This document shows, piece by piece, positions 54,844 through 64,000 of a stretch of DNA of 64,000 nucleotides (positions are counted from its first letter, which is position 1; each line of letters begins with the position of its first letter). This stretch comes from Vanrija pseudolonga (lineage: Eukaryota; Basidiomycota; Tremellomycetes; Trichosporonales; Trichosporonaceae): positions 3,038,001-3,102,000 of the forward strand of contig NC_085852.1 of assembly GCF_020906515.1 (NCBI RefSeq), read 5' to 3'. The notes below the pieces were generated by a model, which was given only the letters and a program-made list of their open reading frames with translations, was not told the DNA's origin and did not search any database. Made by a program: the position numbers and the translations under genes.

Positions 54844-56507
54844 ATGGGTATTAAGGGTCTCACAGCGCTCATCAGCGAGCATGCCCCCAAGGCAATGCGT
54901 GACCACGAAATGAAGACGGTGGGTCCAGTTACCATGTCGCTACCCGCCTGCGTCAACTGACCTCTCAGCTCTTCGGTCGCAAGGTCGCCATTGATGCGTC
55001 GATGTGAGCTAACCATTCACCTTCGAAGCTGACCTCAGGTCGATCTACCAGTTCCTCATCGCCGTCCGCCAGCAGGACGGCCAGATGCTCATGAACGAAA
55101 GTGGAGAAGTCACTTCGTGAGTTGGGGACGCCCGCATCAACTGACGCGCAGACACCTGATGGGCTTCTTCTATCGTACCATTCGCATGGTGGATAATGGT
55201 ATCAAGCCATGTTACGTGTTCGACGGCAAGCCCCCGGACCTCAAGTCGGGTGTGGTGAGTTGGCGTGGCCCCTGCGTCGCAGCGCTAACTCATCCACCAG
55301 CTCAAGCAGCGTTTCGGTCGTCGAGAGGAGGCCAAGTCGGCCGAGGAGGAGGCCCGCGAGACTGGTACCGCGGAGGACATTGACCGTCTGTCCAGGCGGC
55401 AGGTCCGCGTCACCAAGGAGCACAACGAGGAGTGCAAGCGTCTCCTCAGCCTCATGGGCATCCCCTGCGTTACCGTGAGTGTGTGTTGTGAGCATGCGGC
55501 TGACGTCAAGGCACCCTCAGAAGCCGAGGCTCAGTGCGCCGAACTCGCTCGCGCCGGCAAGGTGAGGTTAGCTGTTGGCGCTCCTTCTAAACTCCCCAGG
55601 TGTTCGCCGCCGGCTCTGAGGACATGGACACGTTGACCTTCCACACGCCGATCCTCCTCCGTCACCTGACGTTCAGTGAGGCCAAGAAGATGCCCATCTC
55701 GGAGATCAAGCTCGACGAGGTGCTCGCTGGACTGGAGATGACCATGGACCAGGTGGGTGCTGTGAGTGGAGGCGTAGCTAACCCACCAGTTCATCGAGCT
55801 CTGTATTCTACTCGGCTGCGACTACCTCGAGCCCGTCAAGGGCGTTGGACCCAAGACTGCCTACAAGCTCATGAAGGAGCACGGCTCTCTCGAAGAGGTT
55901 GTCAAGTTCATCCGCAGCAAGATGGCTGAGAAGGAGGCCGAGAACGCCAAGGCTGCCGCCCTGGCCGCTGAGGACGAGAGCGAGCCTGAGAGCGAGGATG
56001 GTGCCGCCGACTTTGTCGTCAACTCTGATGGCGAGGAGGTGCCTGCACCAAAACGCTCGCCCGTCAAGAAGAAGCCCAAGAAGAAGGGAACGAGCGCGGG
56101 CATGCAGATTCCGGAGTACTGGCCCTGGGAGGAGGCCAAGAAGCTCTTCATCACGCCGGATGTCACCAAGGGTGACGACCTTGACGTGAGTTACGCTTCC
56201 ACATCGGTAACTGACCCATCAGATCGACTGGAAGGCGCCGGACGAGGAGGGTCTTGTCGAGTTCCTGGTCCGCGAGAAGGGTTTCAAGTGAGTTTTCCGT
56301 GTAGTTCCGAAACTGACAATCAGGGAGGACCGCGTGCGCGCCGGCTCGCAGAAGCTCGCCAAGATGCTCGCGGCCAAGCAGCAGGGCCGGCTCGACGGCT
56401 TCTTCAAGGTCATGCCCAAGAAGGAGGACGAAAAGAAGGCCGGCGCTGCCAAGGGCAAGCGCAAGGCGGATGAGAAGCCCAAGGCGGGAGCCAAGAAGAG
56501 AAAGTAG
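54844..56507 (+). CDS. FEN1: Flap endonuclease 1
   Basis: Structure-specific 5' nuclease of Okazaki-fragment maturation and base-excision repair; nuclear. 437 aa in ten exons: 54844-54918, 54969-55003, 55039-55116, 55152-55254, 55301-55474, 55511-55561, 55600-55752, 55790-56185, 56223-56287, 56324-56507. All catalytic acids are in place: [41 protein letters not shown] and [12 protein letters not shown] (helix-hairpin-helix). The PCNA-binding motif QGRLDGFF lies near the C-terminus, followed by a Lys-rich tail. Compared with human FEN1 it has about 55 extra residues (roughly 268-326), first Ala/Glu-rich and acidic, then Lys-rich. Intron 5 ends in TCAAG. MGIKGLT at the start is required, since the N-terminal Gly enters the active site. 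Confidence 0.97.
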
Positions 56508-56883
56508 CCGTGGAGGTTCAAGAAGATGAAGTCGACGGGGACGCACACACCATGAGCGAGATAGAGCAGTTTAGCTGTACATGTGTGTATGGGATACATG
56601 TTTGATGTTTAATGGGCATGTAGTTTGTCGCCAATGGTAGCGCAGATTGTGACAAACGGCGTGTCAGTGACAGCCTAGGCTTTCGATGGGGCACGAGTCT
56701 CTTGGCGGCTACGAGGGCAAGTGAAGGAAAACGAGGAATTCATTTCAACCGAGATAGATACAAGGAGGTGGGATGGTGGACACGTTTAGTACGATGCTGT
56801 GGTTATTGAGTGGGGAGCTTTGGGTGCCAAAATGAGTCGAAACCATCGGCCCGGTGGAGAGGTGCGGAGTGGGTGCTGCAGAA
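56508..56883. other. 3' flanks of convergent genes
   Basis: Between FEN1 and a minus-strand small gene. No gene seen. Confidence 0.5.
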
Positions 56884-57165
56884 TCACTCGGCGTGCGCCT
56901 CGAGCGAGTTTACCAGCGCCTCAATGACGGCCTGGGGAGCCGCCTCGGGGGTAGAGGGGCGGAGCTCCGGCTCGGTGTGGGAAGTCTGGAGAGGGGTACG
57001 GGGCTTCGGAGGGGCGAGGGGACTCGGGTTGCCGTAGCGGAGCAAGGTTTCGGACCGGGTGCGGGTGACCCTCACCCCCTGGTCGTGGAGCTGGAGCGAG
57101 TTGAGGGTGGCGGGGCCGGTCGTCTCCTCGGAGTTGGAGCCGGTGGGGATGGTGCTCGTCGTCAT
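56884..57165 (-). CDS. Small Pro/Thr-rich protein of unknown function
   Basis: Single exon, 93 aa, starting MTTSTIPTGSNSEETTGP, with a Leu-containing centre (LNSLQLHDQGVRVTRTRSET), a Pro-rich part (SPLAPPKPRTPLQ) and a C-terminal helix (APQAVIEALVNSLEAHAE). The SPLAPPKPRTP stretch resembles RPLAPPTPRPRAP in the gene at 57684, so it may be a truncated or divergent relative. No signal peptide. Function not recognised. Confidence 0.5.
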   Translation of the reverse strand: MTTSTIPTGSNSEETTGPATLNSLQLHDQGVRVTRTRSETLLRYGNPSPLAPPKPRTPLQTSHTEPELRPSTPEAAPQAVIEALVNSLEAHAE

Positions 57166-57683
57166 GTTGTATGGCTGGACAGCTTGCTTGGCTTGAGAGA
57201 GGGGCGCGGAAGGTAAGCGAGTAGAGATTGGGGGGAGAGGTTGTGAAGTGGATAGAGAGAGGAGCGGCTGGAATTAAATACGCTGTGTCGCCGGTGGGAG
57301 CGCAGCTGAGCTGGTGGTTGAGTGGTCTGGTCGGGGGCGACGCCGTTCCGCGCACTGCGGGCAGCTGTTTGATGGATAAACACACTGATGGATGGCCGTG
57401 GAGCGAGTTGGATTGTGTTGAGCGGATGATGGAGTGATTATGTGGCGGATTTCGATGGGTGCGAGTGTGTGCCGCCACACACGACCTGTGCGCCACCACA
57501 CAACTTGTTTGTCCCCATCAGCGAGTGTGACTCTCGTTCGTTGTGCACATTGTCTCATGAGCGCTGTACGCAAAAGCGAACTTTTGGCGGCTACAGCTAA
57601 TGCATGCTCTATGATGAGGGGAAGGGATGGTATGGGAGTGTGTGTGTATGTGTGGCGTTGGCCTTGCGTCGCGAGGATGAGGG
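57166..57683. other. Intergenic region, no gene seen
   Basis: Promoter side of the small gene and 3' flank of the next; no gene seen. Confidence 0.5.
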
Positions 57684-58246
57684 ATTACTTGCCGCCCTGG
57701 CGTCAGCTCCTGCCGCACAGCAACACTCACCGTTCCAATCAACTCGTCAAGGACTTCCATGTAATCGCCGAAGAACACGTCGCCGTCCGGGGTGCAGATT
57801 TTCTCCGGCCAGTCTATCATGGGGTAGTGCTTGGCGACTACCCGGGCGAGGACGGCCAGCGCGTCGGACACCGACCCCGAAGGTGGGCCCACGGCGTCGG
57901 GCGAGAACCAGCCCAGGAGGCCGGCGGCGGCGAGCTGCGTCACCAGGTCGCAGTGGTAGGCTGCGTATCGAACCTGGTTGGCCGGGGCGCGCGGCCGGGG
58001 AGTCGGGGGAGCGAGGGGACGCGGCGCGGCCTTCGTGGGAGTCTTGGAGGGGCTGACGGTTCCCGGGGCTGGAGGTGCAGCGGGGGACCTGGAGGCCTCT
58101 TCGCTGATGTTTCCGGACGTACTCGGGAGGCGGAGATCGCGTGGGGCTGGGGGAGCGAGGGGGCGTGGCTGGCGAGGAGTTGCCGTCATGGTGTTCGCGG
58201 TTGGATTGGTTGGTGTTGGGGCGGGTGAGGAAGGGGAAGTGGACAT
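57684..58246 (-). CDS. Lineage-specific Pro-rich/helical protein, member 1
   Basis: 175 aa, exons 58246-57731 and 57695-57684 with a 35-nt intron; the last exon is only 12 nt (Gly-Gly-Lys-stop). Residues 1-90 are disordered, Pro/Ser/Thr-rich, with repeats of the form RPLAPPxPR. Residues about 92-172 are a helical domain: QVRYAAYHCDLVTQLAAAGL, then DALAVLARVVAKHYPMIDWP and YMEVLDELIG. The gene at 60408-61195 has the same arrangement. I do not recognise the domain. No signal peptide or membrane segment. The upstream frame is open but the ATG at 58246 is the first of two close in-frame Met codons (another at residue 20). Confidence 0.65.
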
Positions 58247-58973
58247 GTTGGTTATGGTCACTGTTCGTTGGGAGTGAGCGGGGTGCAGGTGCTGGGTAGA
58301 AGGAGCTCGGTTGTGAGGTGGTGGATAGGAAGGAGAGAAAGGGGACACATGGACGACAATTATACTTGGACCGGGCGGGCTCGTACCACTCGACTCGCTC
58401 ACCGCGCTCACAGCTTCGATGTGATCAATCAACACCCACACACGCGCCGCCCCTTACTCACTCTCACGCCCCTCGTCTTCCCAAGCCTTGTCTTCAACCG
58501 TTTTTACAATCAACAGACACACACGCCGTCTCCCCATCAGTCCAGCCGGTGCGCCCAAGTGTACTCAAGTGCGCTCAAGTGCGCCCAATTGCCACCGCCA
58601 CAAACAGTCTTTGTGCGCCACAACGGACACGCCGTTTCCCCCTTGTCTCCTGTGTAGGCCCTACGTGCGCCCCATGGAAAGCCATCAATCGTGGCCAGAG
58701 ATACGGGCATCGACGTCGCCCAGGTGCGCGGCAAAGATGGTGGCACCTACCAGCGCCCAGCCCGAGATCGACAACGCCATGGCAGTTGCGAGCGGTCAGA
58801 GCGACCCCCGACACCCACTCTGATCGATGCTTTACAGCAGCCAGTGTACTTCTGGACGCTGCTGAGGTCGACCTGTCTGAGATGACCAAGTTTGGCACCT
58901 TGAGGCCTGGTTTCCTCTCCCTCCCGGAAGTATGTGGTTCGCGGTGGATCCCAGAGCAAGACAATCCGCACCA
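58247..58973. other. Intergenic region, no gene seen
   Basis: Holds the promoter of member 1. Chance frames only; a short GTGCGCTCAA direct repeat occurs near 58550-58590. Confidence 0.45.
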
Positions 58974-60063
58974 TCAACAACCTGTGGCGATCAGGGCCGC
59001 AGGACCGAGATGCCCGGCGACTCCTGTTCGCCCGACACAGAGTCCCTCGGTTCCTGTAAGAGGGGCCGTGGAGGAGTCGGGTGACGGGTCCTGGGCACCA
59101 GAACGACTCCCGCTCGCTGATGGGGGGGCCTTGGTGCGCATGGCTTGCTTCGAGTGCAGGTCGCTCCTCTTGCGCTTGACCGTCTTGGTGGTCGAGAGAG
59201 GCGGCTTTGACAAGGGGAGCGAGAAGGAGACCTTTGGAGCCGGGCGCCGTGGCGTGGTTGGCGAGCGAGAGCCGCTCGAGGACGGCCCGGGCATGAAGAG
59301 GGGCTCCTTGATGCGCCCAGGACGCGACACCTCTTGGAAAGGGTCGTCCTCCGAGGCCTACGCGGAAGCCAATGCGGCTGGTGGGCGTGTCTGCAGATAC
59401 GGCTCAGCCTCCTTCTTGGTGGAGCTGCTGGTCTGGCCGAGGGAGTTTGCAATGACTTTGCTGTCCTTCTTGTTGGCGTTGTCGGCCGCCTGGGGAGCTA
59501 CCGAGAGGCATCGTGCGCTCGAGGAGGTTGCAGGAGGCGAGGGCGGAGAGGTCTGCCTCAAGCCAGAGCCAGCAGGGTCTTTCCACCAAGGGTTTGGTGT
59601 TGTGGAAAAGCATGCGAGTCCCGTTCGGCGGAAACAGAGGCCCTGGGAGCCTGGAGGGTGCGGCTGAGTAATCCGGCCACGTTTCGTGCATACCGGCACG
59701 ACTGCCGTTTTTATGAGGGAGGGAAAGAGCGGCGCGGTAGGCGGTGTAGCGGGTCCTGGAGTGCTCGTCGGGATCCCGCCCGTACCGGGGTGTTGTGGAA
59801 CGTATAGCGGGTGATAGCAGCGCCGTCGGTGGGGCGCGCGGAGGCCACGCCTCGGGGATGTGCCTCCACAACGTCGGGAGGTGGCTGCTGTCGACCGTGG
59901 GACCGGGGACGATGGAGGCGGAGGGTGCCATACCACGCGGGTGGGAGTAGGGCGGTGGCACTGGGGAAGCCGGAGCTCGCGGCTGCGCGTTGCACCCCAC
60001 TGCTGCCTGCTGTAACAGCATCGTCAGCAGCTTCATCAACGTCCACACACGCCCGAACCTCAC
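58974..60063 (-). pseudogene. Probable decayed gene between members 1 and 2
   Basis: On the minus strand one frame is open from 59936 to 58974 except for one TAG at 59360-59358, where it reads PPAALASA-stop-ASEDDPFQEVSR. Its 3' part is GC3-rich and protein-like (RPGRIKEPLFMPGPSSSGS, TTKTVKRKRSDLHSKQ), Ser/Pro-rich and basic. Upstream, two other frames carry GC3-rich stretches (MAPSASIVPGPTVDSSHLP; GVASARPTDGAAITRYTF), so the 5' half appears shifted in frame. No in-frame ATG or good splice pair removes the stop. I take it as a dead gene; a real gene with exons I failed to join is the alternative. Family not recognised. Confidence 0.35.
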
Positions 60064-60407
60064 CCTCTGCCGTTACGTCGCCACACATCTGTCAATCAAC
60101 ACACACGCACACGGTGCGTCATTCTCAATCCCACCGGCCAAATCGCCACTGCCACATGGCCACACCATGCCGTTCCGCGCTTCACTTCCACACCAATGTA
60201 TGCTCTACGAGGCATCAGTGGCTATGTAACTCTCTCATCAGCGACCTCCCCTGTTTCTCTGGTGGAATATGCCACTATGCATGCTTATGGAAGTGTACAA
60301 TGGGGTAACCACTCCTAGGGAATGGGTGATGGTGGGCTGCGTTCGTGGTCTGGGTTGTTGGCGTGTACAACGAACCAGATAGGCATCCCCTCGTCCGAGA
60401 CAGGCTC
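60064..60407. other. Intergenic region, no gene seen
   Basis: 3' flank of member 2; no gene seen. Confidence 0.45.
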
Positions 60408-61195
60408 TCAGCGGACGTTCTATACGTCAGCAATGGCGGGCAAACAACACCCACCAACTCAAACCAGCGGTCCACGGCCCTGGAGTAGAGGCCGAAAGAG
60501 TACGCGACGCTCTCCGGCCTGTCGCCCCGCAAGTCCGCGAGGCGCGCGTCGAAGGTCGCACTGTCCCACTCCAGGGCGGGGAAGTGGACCGCCACGACGG
60601 CGCGGAGCACCTCGAGTGCGGGAGAAAGCAGGTGCCGGGAGGGGTAGGCCCGCCCTCCGGGAGCGAGCACGCCGAGGAGGTCGTGCGTGGCAAGATTGCC
60701 GACGAGGACCTCGTAGTACGCTGCATAGGCGGCGTCCCGTGTGCGCTGTCGCCGTGGGGGCGGGATGTACAGCGGCGACGGCGTGATTGGGACGTCGGCC
60801 TCGGAGGGCGGTGGGGGCGGGGGAGGCGCTGACTCGGTGTCGGTGTCGGTGTCCTCGTAGTACGCCCATTCCTCGTTGTCAGACGGAGCGTCGGGCGTGA
60901 CGGGGTCCGTCTGGGGCATGGGGGCGAGAAGGTGCGCGTGTGTGCGCTCCTCGTCCATGGCGCCGGGTGGGGGGGCAGCGTCGGGGGTGGCGTTGGGGCT
61001 GGGGCTGGGGCTGCGCGGGGGTGCGAGGGTGAGGTCTGGAGTGCTTAGGATGATACGCAGCGAGTGACCGGGGGTTGCGACGTGCGGGTTGGTGCTGCCT
61101 GTGGCGTTCACGTCGCCGATGCTCGCAGTGCTGCGCGTGCTGGTGTTGGTGCTGGTGCGGGTGTTGGTGCGAGTGTTGCTGTTGGAGTTGGTCAT
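60408..61195 (-). CDS. Lineage-specific Pro-rich/helical protein, member 2
   Basis: 250 aa, exons 61195-60455 and 60419-60408 with a 35-nt intron (donor GTGGGT, CTGAC branch). As in member 1 the last exon is 12 nt (Asn-Val-Arg-stop). The first 150 residues are disordered, with a Thr/Asn/Arg/Ser repeat (NTRTNTRTSTNTSTRST), acidic DTDTDTES and poly-Pro runs. The helical domain matches member 1: AAYAAYYEVLVGNLATHDLL (member 1 RYAAYHCDLVTQLAAAGLL), then EVLRAVVAVHFPALEWD and RWFEL. Without the intron the frame would run about 57 codons further to 60275; the paralogue's gene structure makes me prefer the spliced end. A TATAAG box lies about 60 bases upstream. Function unknown. Confidence 0.62.
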
Positions 61196-61255
61196 TGTGG
61201 GTGGGTAAGTGAGCAGAAGAATGCAGTTACAACGATAGGATACACACATAGCACA

Positions 61256-61261
61256 CTTATA
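61256..61261 (-). promoter_or_regulatory. TATA box (TATAAG, minus strand)
   Basis: TATAAG on the minus strand about 60 bases before the ATG of member 2. Confidence 0.5.
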
Positions 61262-61524
61262 ACCTCTCTCAGCATCGCCCCGGCCGCTCCATCGACTCGG
61301 ACACGCTGGCGACCGGAGCTTCGGCGCATGCCATGCACCGTGCAGGATCCGCCATCCGCACCACACAGCACACGGCCGCCACACACACACACGGCCACAC
61401 ACACACGGGACCAAATCCACGTGGCGTCACGCCCACCACCGCCGGCGTCATCCACTTCGACCCCACCCACTCCGCGATATCGACTACTGATCGTTCCACT
61501 GCTTGTTATCCCTCGACGAACGCA
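61262..61524. other. Divergent promoter region with (CA)n tract
   Basis: Between member 2 and EMC4; an ACACAC-rich stretch lies near 61360-61410. Confidence 0.5.
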
Positions 61525-62333
61525 ATGTACCTCGACTACGCCTCCGCCCCGCCCAAGTACGTCTGCTGCATCGCTCTGCCCGCAGCTGACTCCCCCAGAA
61601 ACATCCCCAACCCCCCCGGCTATGCCACGGGCAAGGAGGTCAAGGGCGCGTCGTCGACGACCGCGAGTGCCGCCGCGACGAGCAGCACCGAGCTCAAGCT
61701 GAAGCGTGCTTGGGAGGTGGCGTTTGCGTGAGTACTAACCAACGCCGAGGCCGCAGGCCGATGGTGGTCGTTTGGCGGACATCGCGGAGATACCAGCCCG
61801 GCGCGCTCCGGCTCACTCGCTGACTTCGCTCGTTCGCCAGCCCCGGCAAGTCCCTCCCCATGCAGGCCATCATGCTCTACTTCTCCGGCTCGGGCGTGCA
61901 GATCTTCTCCCTCGGCATGATCTTTATGCTGATTACTGGGCCTCTGGGCGCCGTGTCGGGCATTCTGCGGAGTGAGTCGTTACCGGCTGTCCAACCGTGC
62001 TCCAGCTGGGACTGACGCCGCAGCATTCGAGCCGTTCCGCATCGTCGGCAGCGACGGAAAGCCGTCCTACTCGCTCCTTATCCCCCCTATGGTCGTGTTC
62101 ATCCTGTGCCAGGCGGCTGTGTGAGTCTGCTGGGAAATGGTGCGATCAACAGCTGACCCACCCCAGCTTCGGCCTCGGGCTCTACAAGTGCTGGACGATG
62201 GGCATCCTCCCTTCCGGCGCGGCCGACTGGCTCCAGTTCGAGACGCGGCCAGAGGTGAGTTGTCGAAGCTGCACAATAGCTCACCCCCCAGGCCCCAGAA
62301 TGGTCAGCTGTCCGCGCGTTGATATTCGGCTAG
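61525..62333 (+). CDS. EMC4: ER membrane protein complex subunit 4
   Basis: Subunit of the EMC, which inserts tail-anchored and multi-pass proteins into the ER membrane. 172 aa, six exons: 61525-61556, 61599-61727, 61841-61971, 62024-62120, 62167-62254, 62292-62333. The order fits EMC4 (DUF1077): short N-terminus NIPNPPGYATGK, cytosolic ELKLKRAWEVAFAPGKSLPM, first membrane segment AIMLYFSGSGVQIFSLGMIF, and a second pair around PPMVVFILCQAAVFGLGLYKC with the WTMGILPSGAADWLQF ending. The frame is open upstream of 61525, but this ATG gives the usual short N-terminus. The stop lies 80 bases from the stop of the convergent protease gene. Confidence 0.93.
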
Positions 62334-62413
62334 TGCAAAATGGATTACATGTGCTATGCTATGCTGGTGCGGTACACTCGCCGCCTGCTACAGTCGCGTC
62401 GCCGTCGCCGCTC

Positions 62414-64000
62414 TCACCGTCTATCATAGTTGAAGGCCTCTTCAGACGACTCCTCTGTGTCGTCGTCCGAGTCGACGTCGCCCGTGGGCAGCGGGGGGAG
62501 CGGCGCGTCGCCGCCGTTGCTCTGCTGCACGCCGCCGTTGCCGAACACGGCGGGCGGGACGACGACTCCATCCAGCCGCTCGTAGAACAGCATGGTGACC
62601 TGCATCTGGACGTGCGGGAGCTGGAACACGTCGTCGCCGTACTCTGTTGCCGTGGTGTCGTCGAGCCAGAGCCACCCGCGCCCCGGGACGCCGTAGGGCG
62701 CGTTGGGCTTTCTCCGGATAGACGTGTAGTGTCCCGAGTTGTGGTTGGCGCCGCGGTGCAGCACGACCGAGCGCAGCTGGTACAGCGCCTGCGGGGGCGG
62801 CGTGCCCGGGGACGTGGGGTCGACGCCGCGCGCCATGTGCTTGCCGAAATCAAACACGAGCGGGAACACGATCCGCGTGTCCTTCTTCTGCGGCGGCCAC
62901 GAGATGAGATCGGAGCGGATAAAGTGCAGTTGGAGCATCTTGGGCGCGCGCACCACCGCCGTACGCCGCACGCTATCCGTCTGCACCTTGACCCAGTCGA
63001 CGCCGTCCCCTGGCACGTCGACGACGGGCACGCCCGCGCGCACCATGGTCGCGAGACGGACGGCCGTGGCGATGAGCGCGGCCCTGTCCTTCGGCTTGGG
63101 CTCGCTCTCCTGCTTCTCCTTGTCGCGCTTCTCCTTGTCGTGCCGCTTCTTCTTGCCCTTTGGCGATGGCTCGGATGTCGACACTGCCGCCGGCGCCGAC
63201 GCAAGATGCCGGTACACCTTCTCGGTCGCGACCAGGGTGCACATGTCGCAGTTTACGCCGGGGATGGCTTCTGGGGCAAGATATGCCTGGACGCATGCGT
63301 CGAGGCTGGCCGCGTTCTGGGATCTGTCAGCATTGCCCACCTCCCGAGGCTACCCACACTTCTCCCCGGTATTGGCAGGTCCAAGCCGGTGATAATGTCC
63401 ATGAGCACGGGCGTGTCGTATCCGCACCGCTGGCACTTGCGCCGGCGGGCCAGCAGGCCGTTCCACGGCTGCTCGAGCACCTGGCTGCTGGGCGCGGGGC
63501 CACGGGGGACCTTGTACGGGAACGGGAAGTCTGGTGATGGGGGTGGGGAAGCGGCAGCGACCGCGACGCCGCTCTTGTTCTGCACGACGAGATCGAGCAC
63601 TTCGCCTAGGCCTGGTGTCCGCGCGGCCTCCTGGCCGACCTTGAGCGCCTCGTCGCCGACAGCGGCGGCCAGGTTGGTGTACAGCTCGTGCGCGTCCTGC
63701 TGCTGCCCGGACGTAACGAGGTACTTTAAGCTCTGGACTGGGAGGAACGCGCGACACAGCGCAGTGGGGTAGAGCACACGCGTGCGCCGCGCGGTGCCGG
63801 TGTTGAGCTCTGTGATTGTCGTGCTGAGCTCGTCGGTGATTGGTGTAGGGATGTCGACTTCGGTTGCGAGGTCGACGACCTCGTCGAGGTGCCCGATGAC
63901 AGTCGGCAGCGACGCCAGGCTCTGGATGACAGAGTTGAGGAAGCACAGCACGCCGTTCGGGTTCACCATGCCGGGGTAGTTGTCCCCCGGTTCATGTAGT
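62414..64000 (-). CDS. Ubiquitin-specific protease (UBP/USP family), 5' end missing
   Basis: Cysteine protease that removes ubiquitin. The visible part is exons (64000)-63358 and 63316-62414, joined by a 41-nt intron; the frame is open to the right edge, so the N-terminus is outside. The Cys box reads YPGMVNPNGVLCFLNSVIQS, where the usual GNTCF is replaced by GVLCF; the catalytic Cys is kept. Further UCH marks: TSGQQQDAHELYTNLAAA (QQDAHE), KCQRCGYDT and VNCDMC zinc-type pairs, the His box HRGANHNSGHYTSIRR, and GWLWLDDTTATEY. A Lys/Glu-rich insert (GKKKRHDKEKRDKEKQ) lies before the second half. Layout and the VNPNG start are like fungal Ubp1/USP30-type enzymes, which may be membrane-anchored through the missing N-terminus. 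The C-terminus is acidic. Confidence 0.92.

Noticed and set aside
62000-63772. 591-codon plus-strand frame at the right end
   Set aside because: It is the antisense of the ubiquitin protease, which carries complete catalytic motifs.
1-64000. Transposons, retroelements, terminal repeats, CRISPR arrays
   Set aside because: I looked for transposase or reverse-transcriptase motifs, long terminal direct or inverted repeats and regularly spaced repeats, and saw none; only microsatellites and short minisatellites are present.

Overview
The window looks like a 64-kb piece of nuclear chromosome from a GC-rich basidiomycete yeast, most likely a tremellomycete of the order Trichosporonales (Vanrija, Cutaneotrichosporon, Apiotrichum and relatives). 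The grounds are: protein-coding genes cut by many very short GT-AG introns (mostly 32-60 nt, GTGAGT-type donors, a CTGAC or CTAAC branch site close to the acceptor), strong GC3 bias, nuclear tRNA genes with introns, and fungal families such as Zn2Cys6 regulators, CFEM-like and GPI-type wall proteins, and DHA1 and allantoate-type MFS transporters. The species assignment is inference. Exon joins below were worked out by hand; in each multi-exon gene the joined exons give a length divisible by three with no internal stop unless stated.

Layout. 0-13.7 kb: a Zn2Cys6 transcription factor, two small genes of unknown function (one interrupted by a stop), then a co-oriented yeast-type alcohol dehydrogenase and a mitochondrial succinate-semialdehyde-type aldehyde dehydrogenase. 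13.7-23.8 kb: gene-poor, low-complexity DNA around one CFEM-like GPI protein with a natural (GGGGS)5 stretch. 23.8-34.2 kb: two copies of the same divergent pair (a Cys-rich GPI-type surface protein on the minus strand, an F-box-like protein on the plus strand), separated by a C2-domain protein and a single-pass membrane protein. 34.5-42.3 kb: an intron-containing tRNA-Arg/tRNA-Ala pair that looks dicistronic, a DUF1275 membrane protein, aspartate-semialdehyde dehydrogenase (HOM2), a small protein, a DHA1-like transporter and an intron-containing tRNA-Leu. 42.4-50.6 kb: a tandem pair of lineage-specific proteins, a ZIP zinc transporter, a SAM methyltransferase, a 2-oxoglutarate/Fe(II) oxygenase and an allantoate/pantothenate-type MFS carrier. 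50.9-54.0 kb: three more minus-strand GPI-type secreted proteins. 54.8-64.0 kb: FEN1, a cluster of lineage-specific Pro-rich genes including a probable pseudogene, EMC4, and the 3' part of a ubiquitin-specific protease that runs off the right edge.

How the parts work together. Housekeeping genes (FEN1 for Okazaki-fragment processing, HOM2 for Thr/Met synthesis, EMC4 for ER membrane-protein insertion, the UBP deubiquitinase) alternate with fast-evolving accessory genes. The most interesting signal is the repeated surface-protein + F-box-like module and the shared intron architecture that links five secreted-protein genes across 30 kb. No transposon, retroelement, CRISPR or plasmid signature was recognised.
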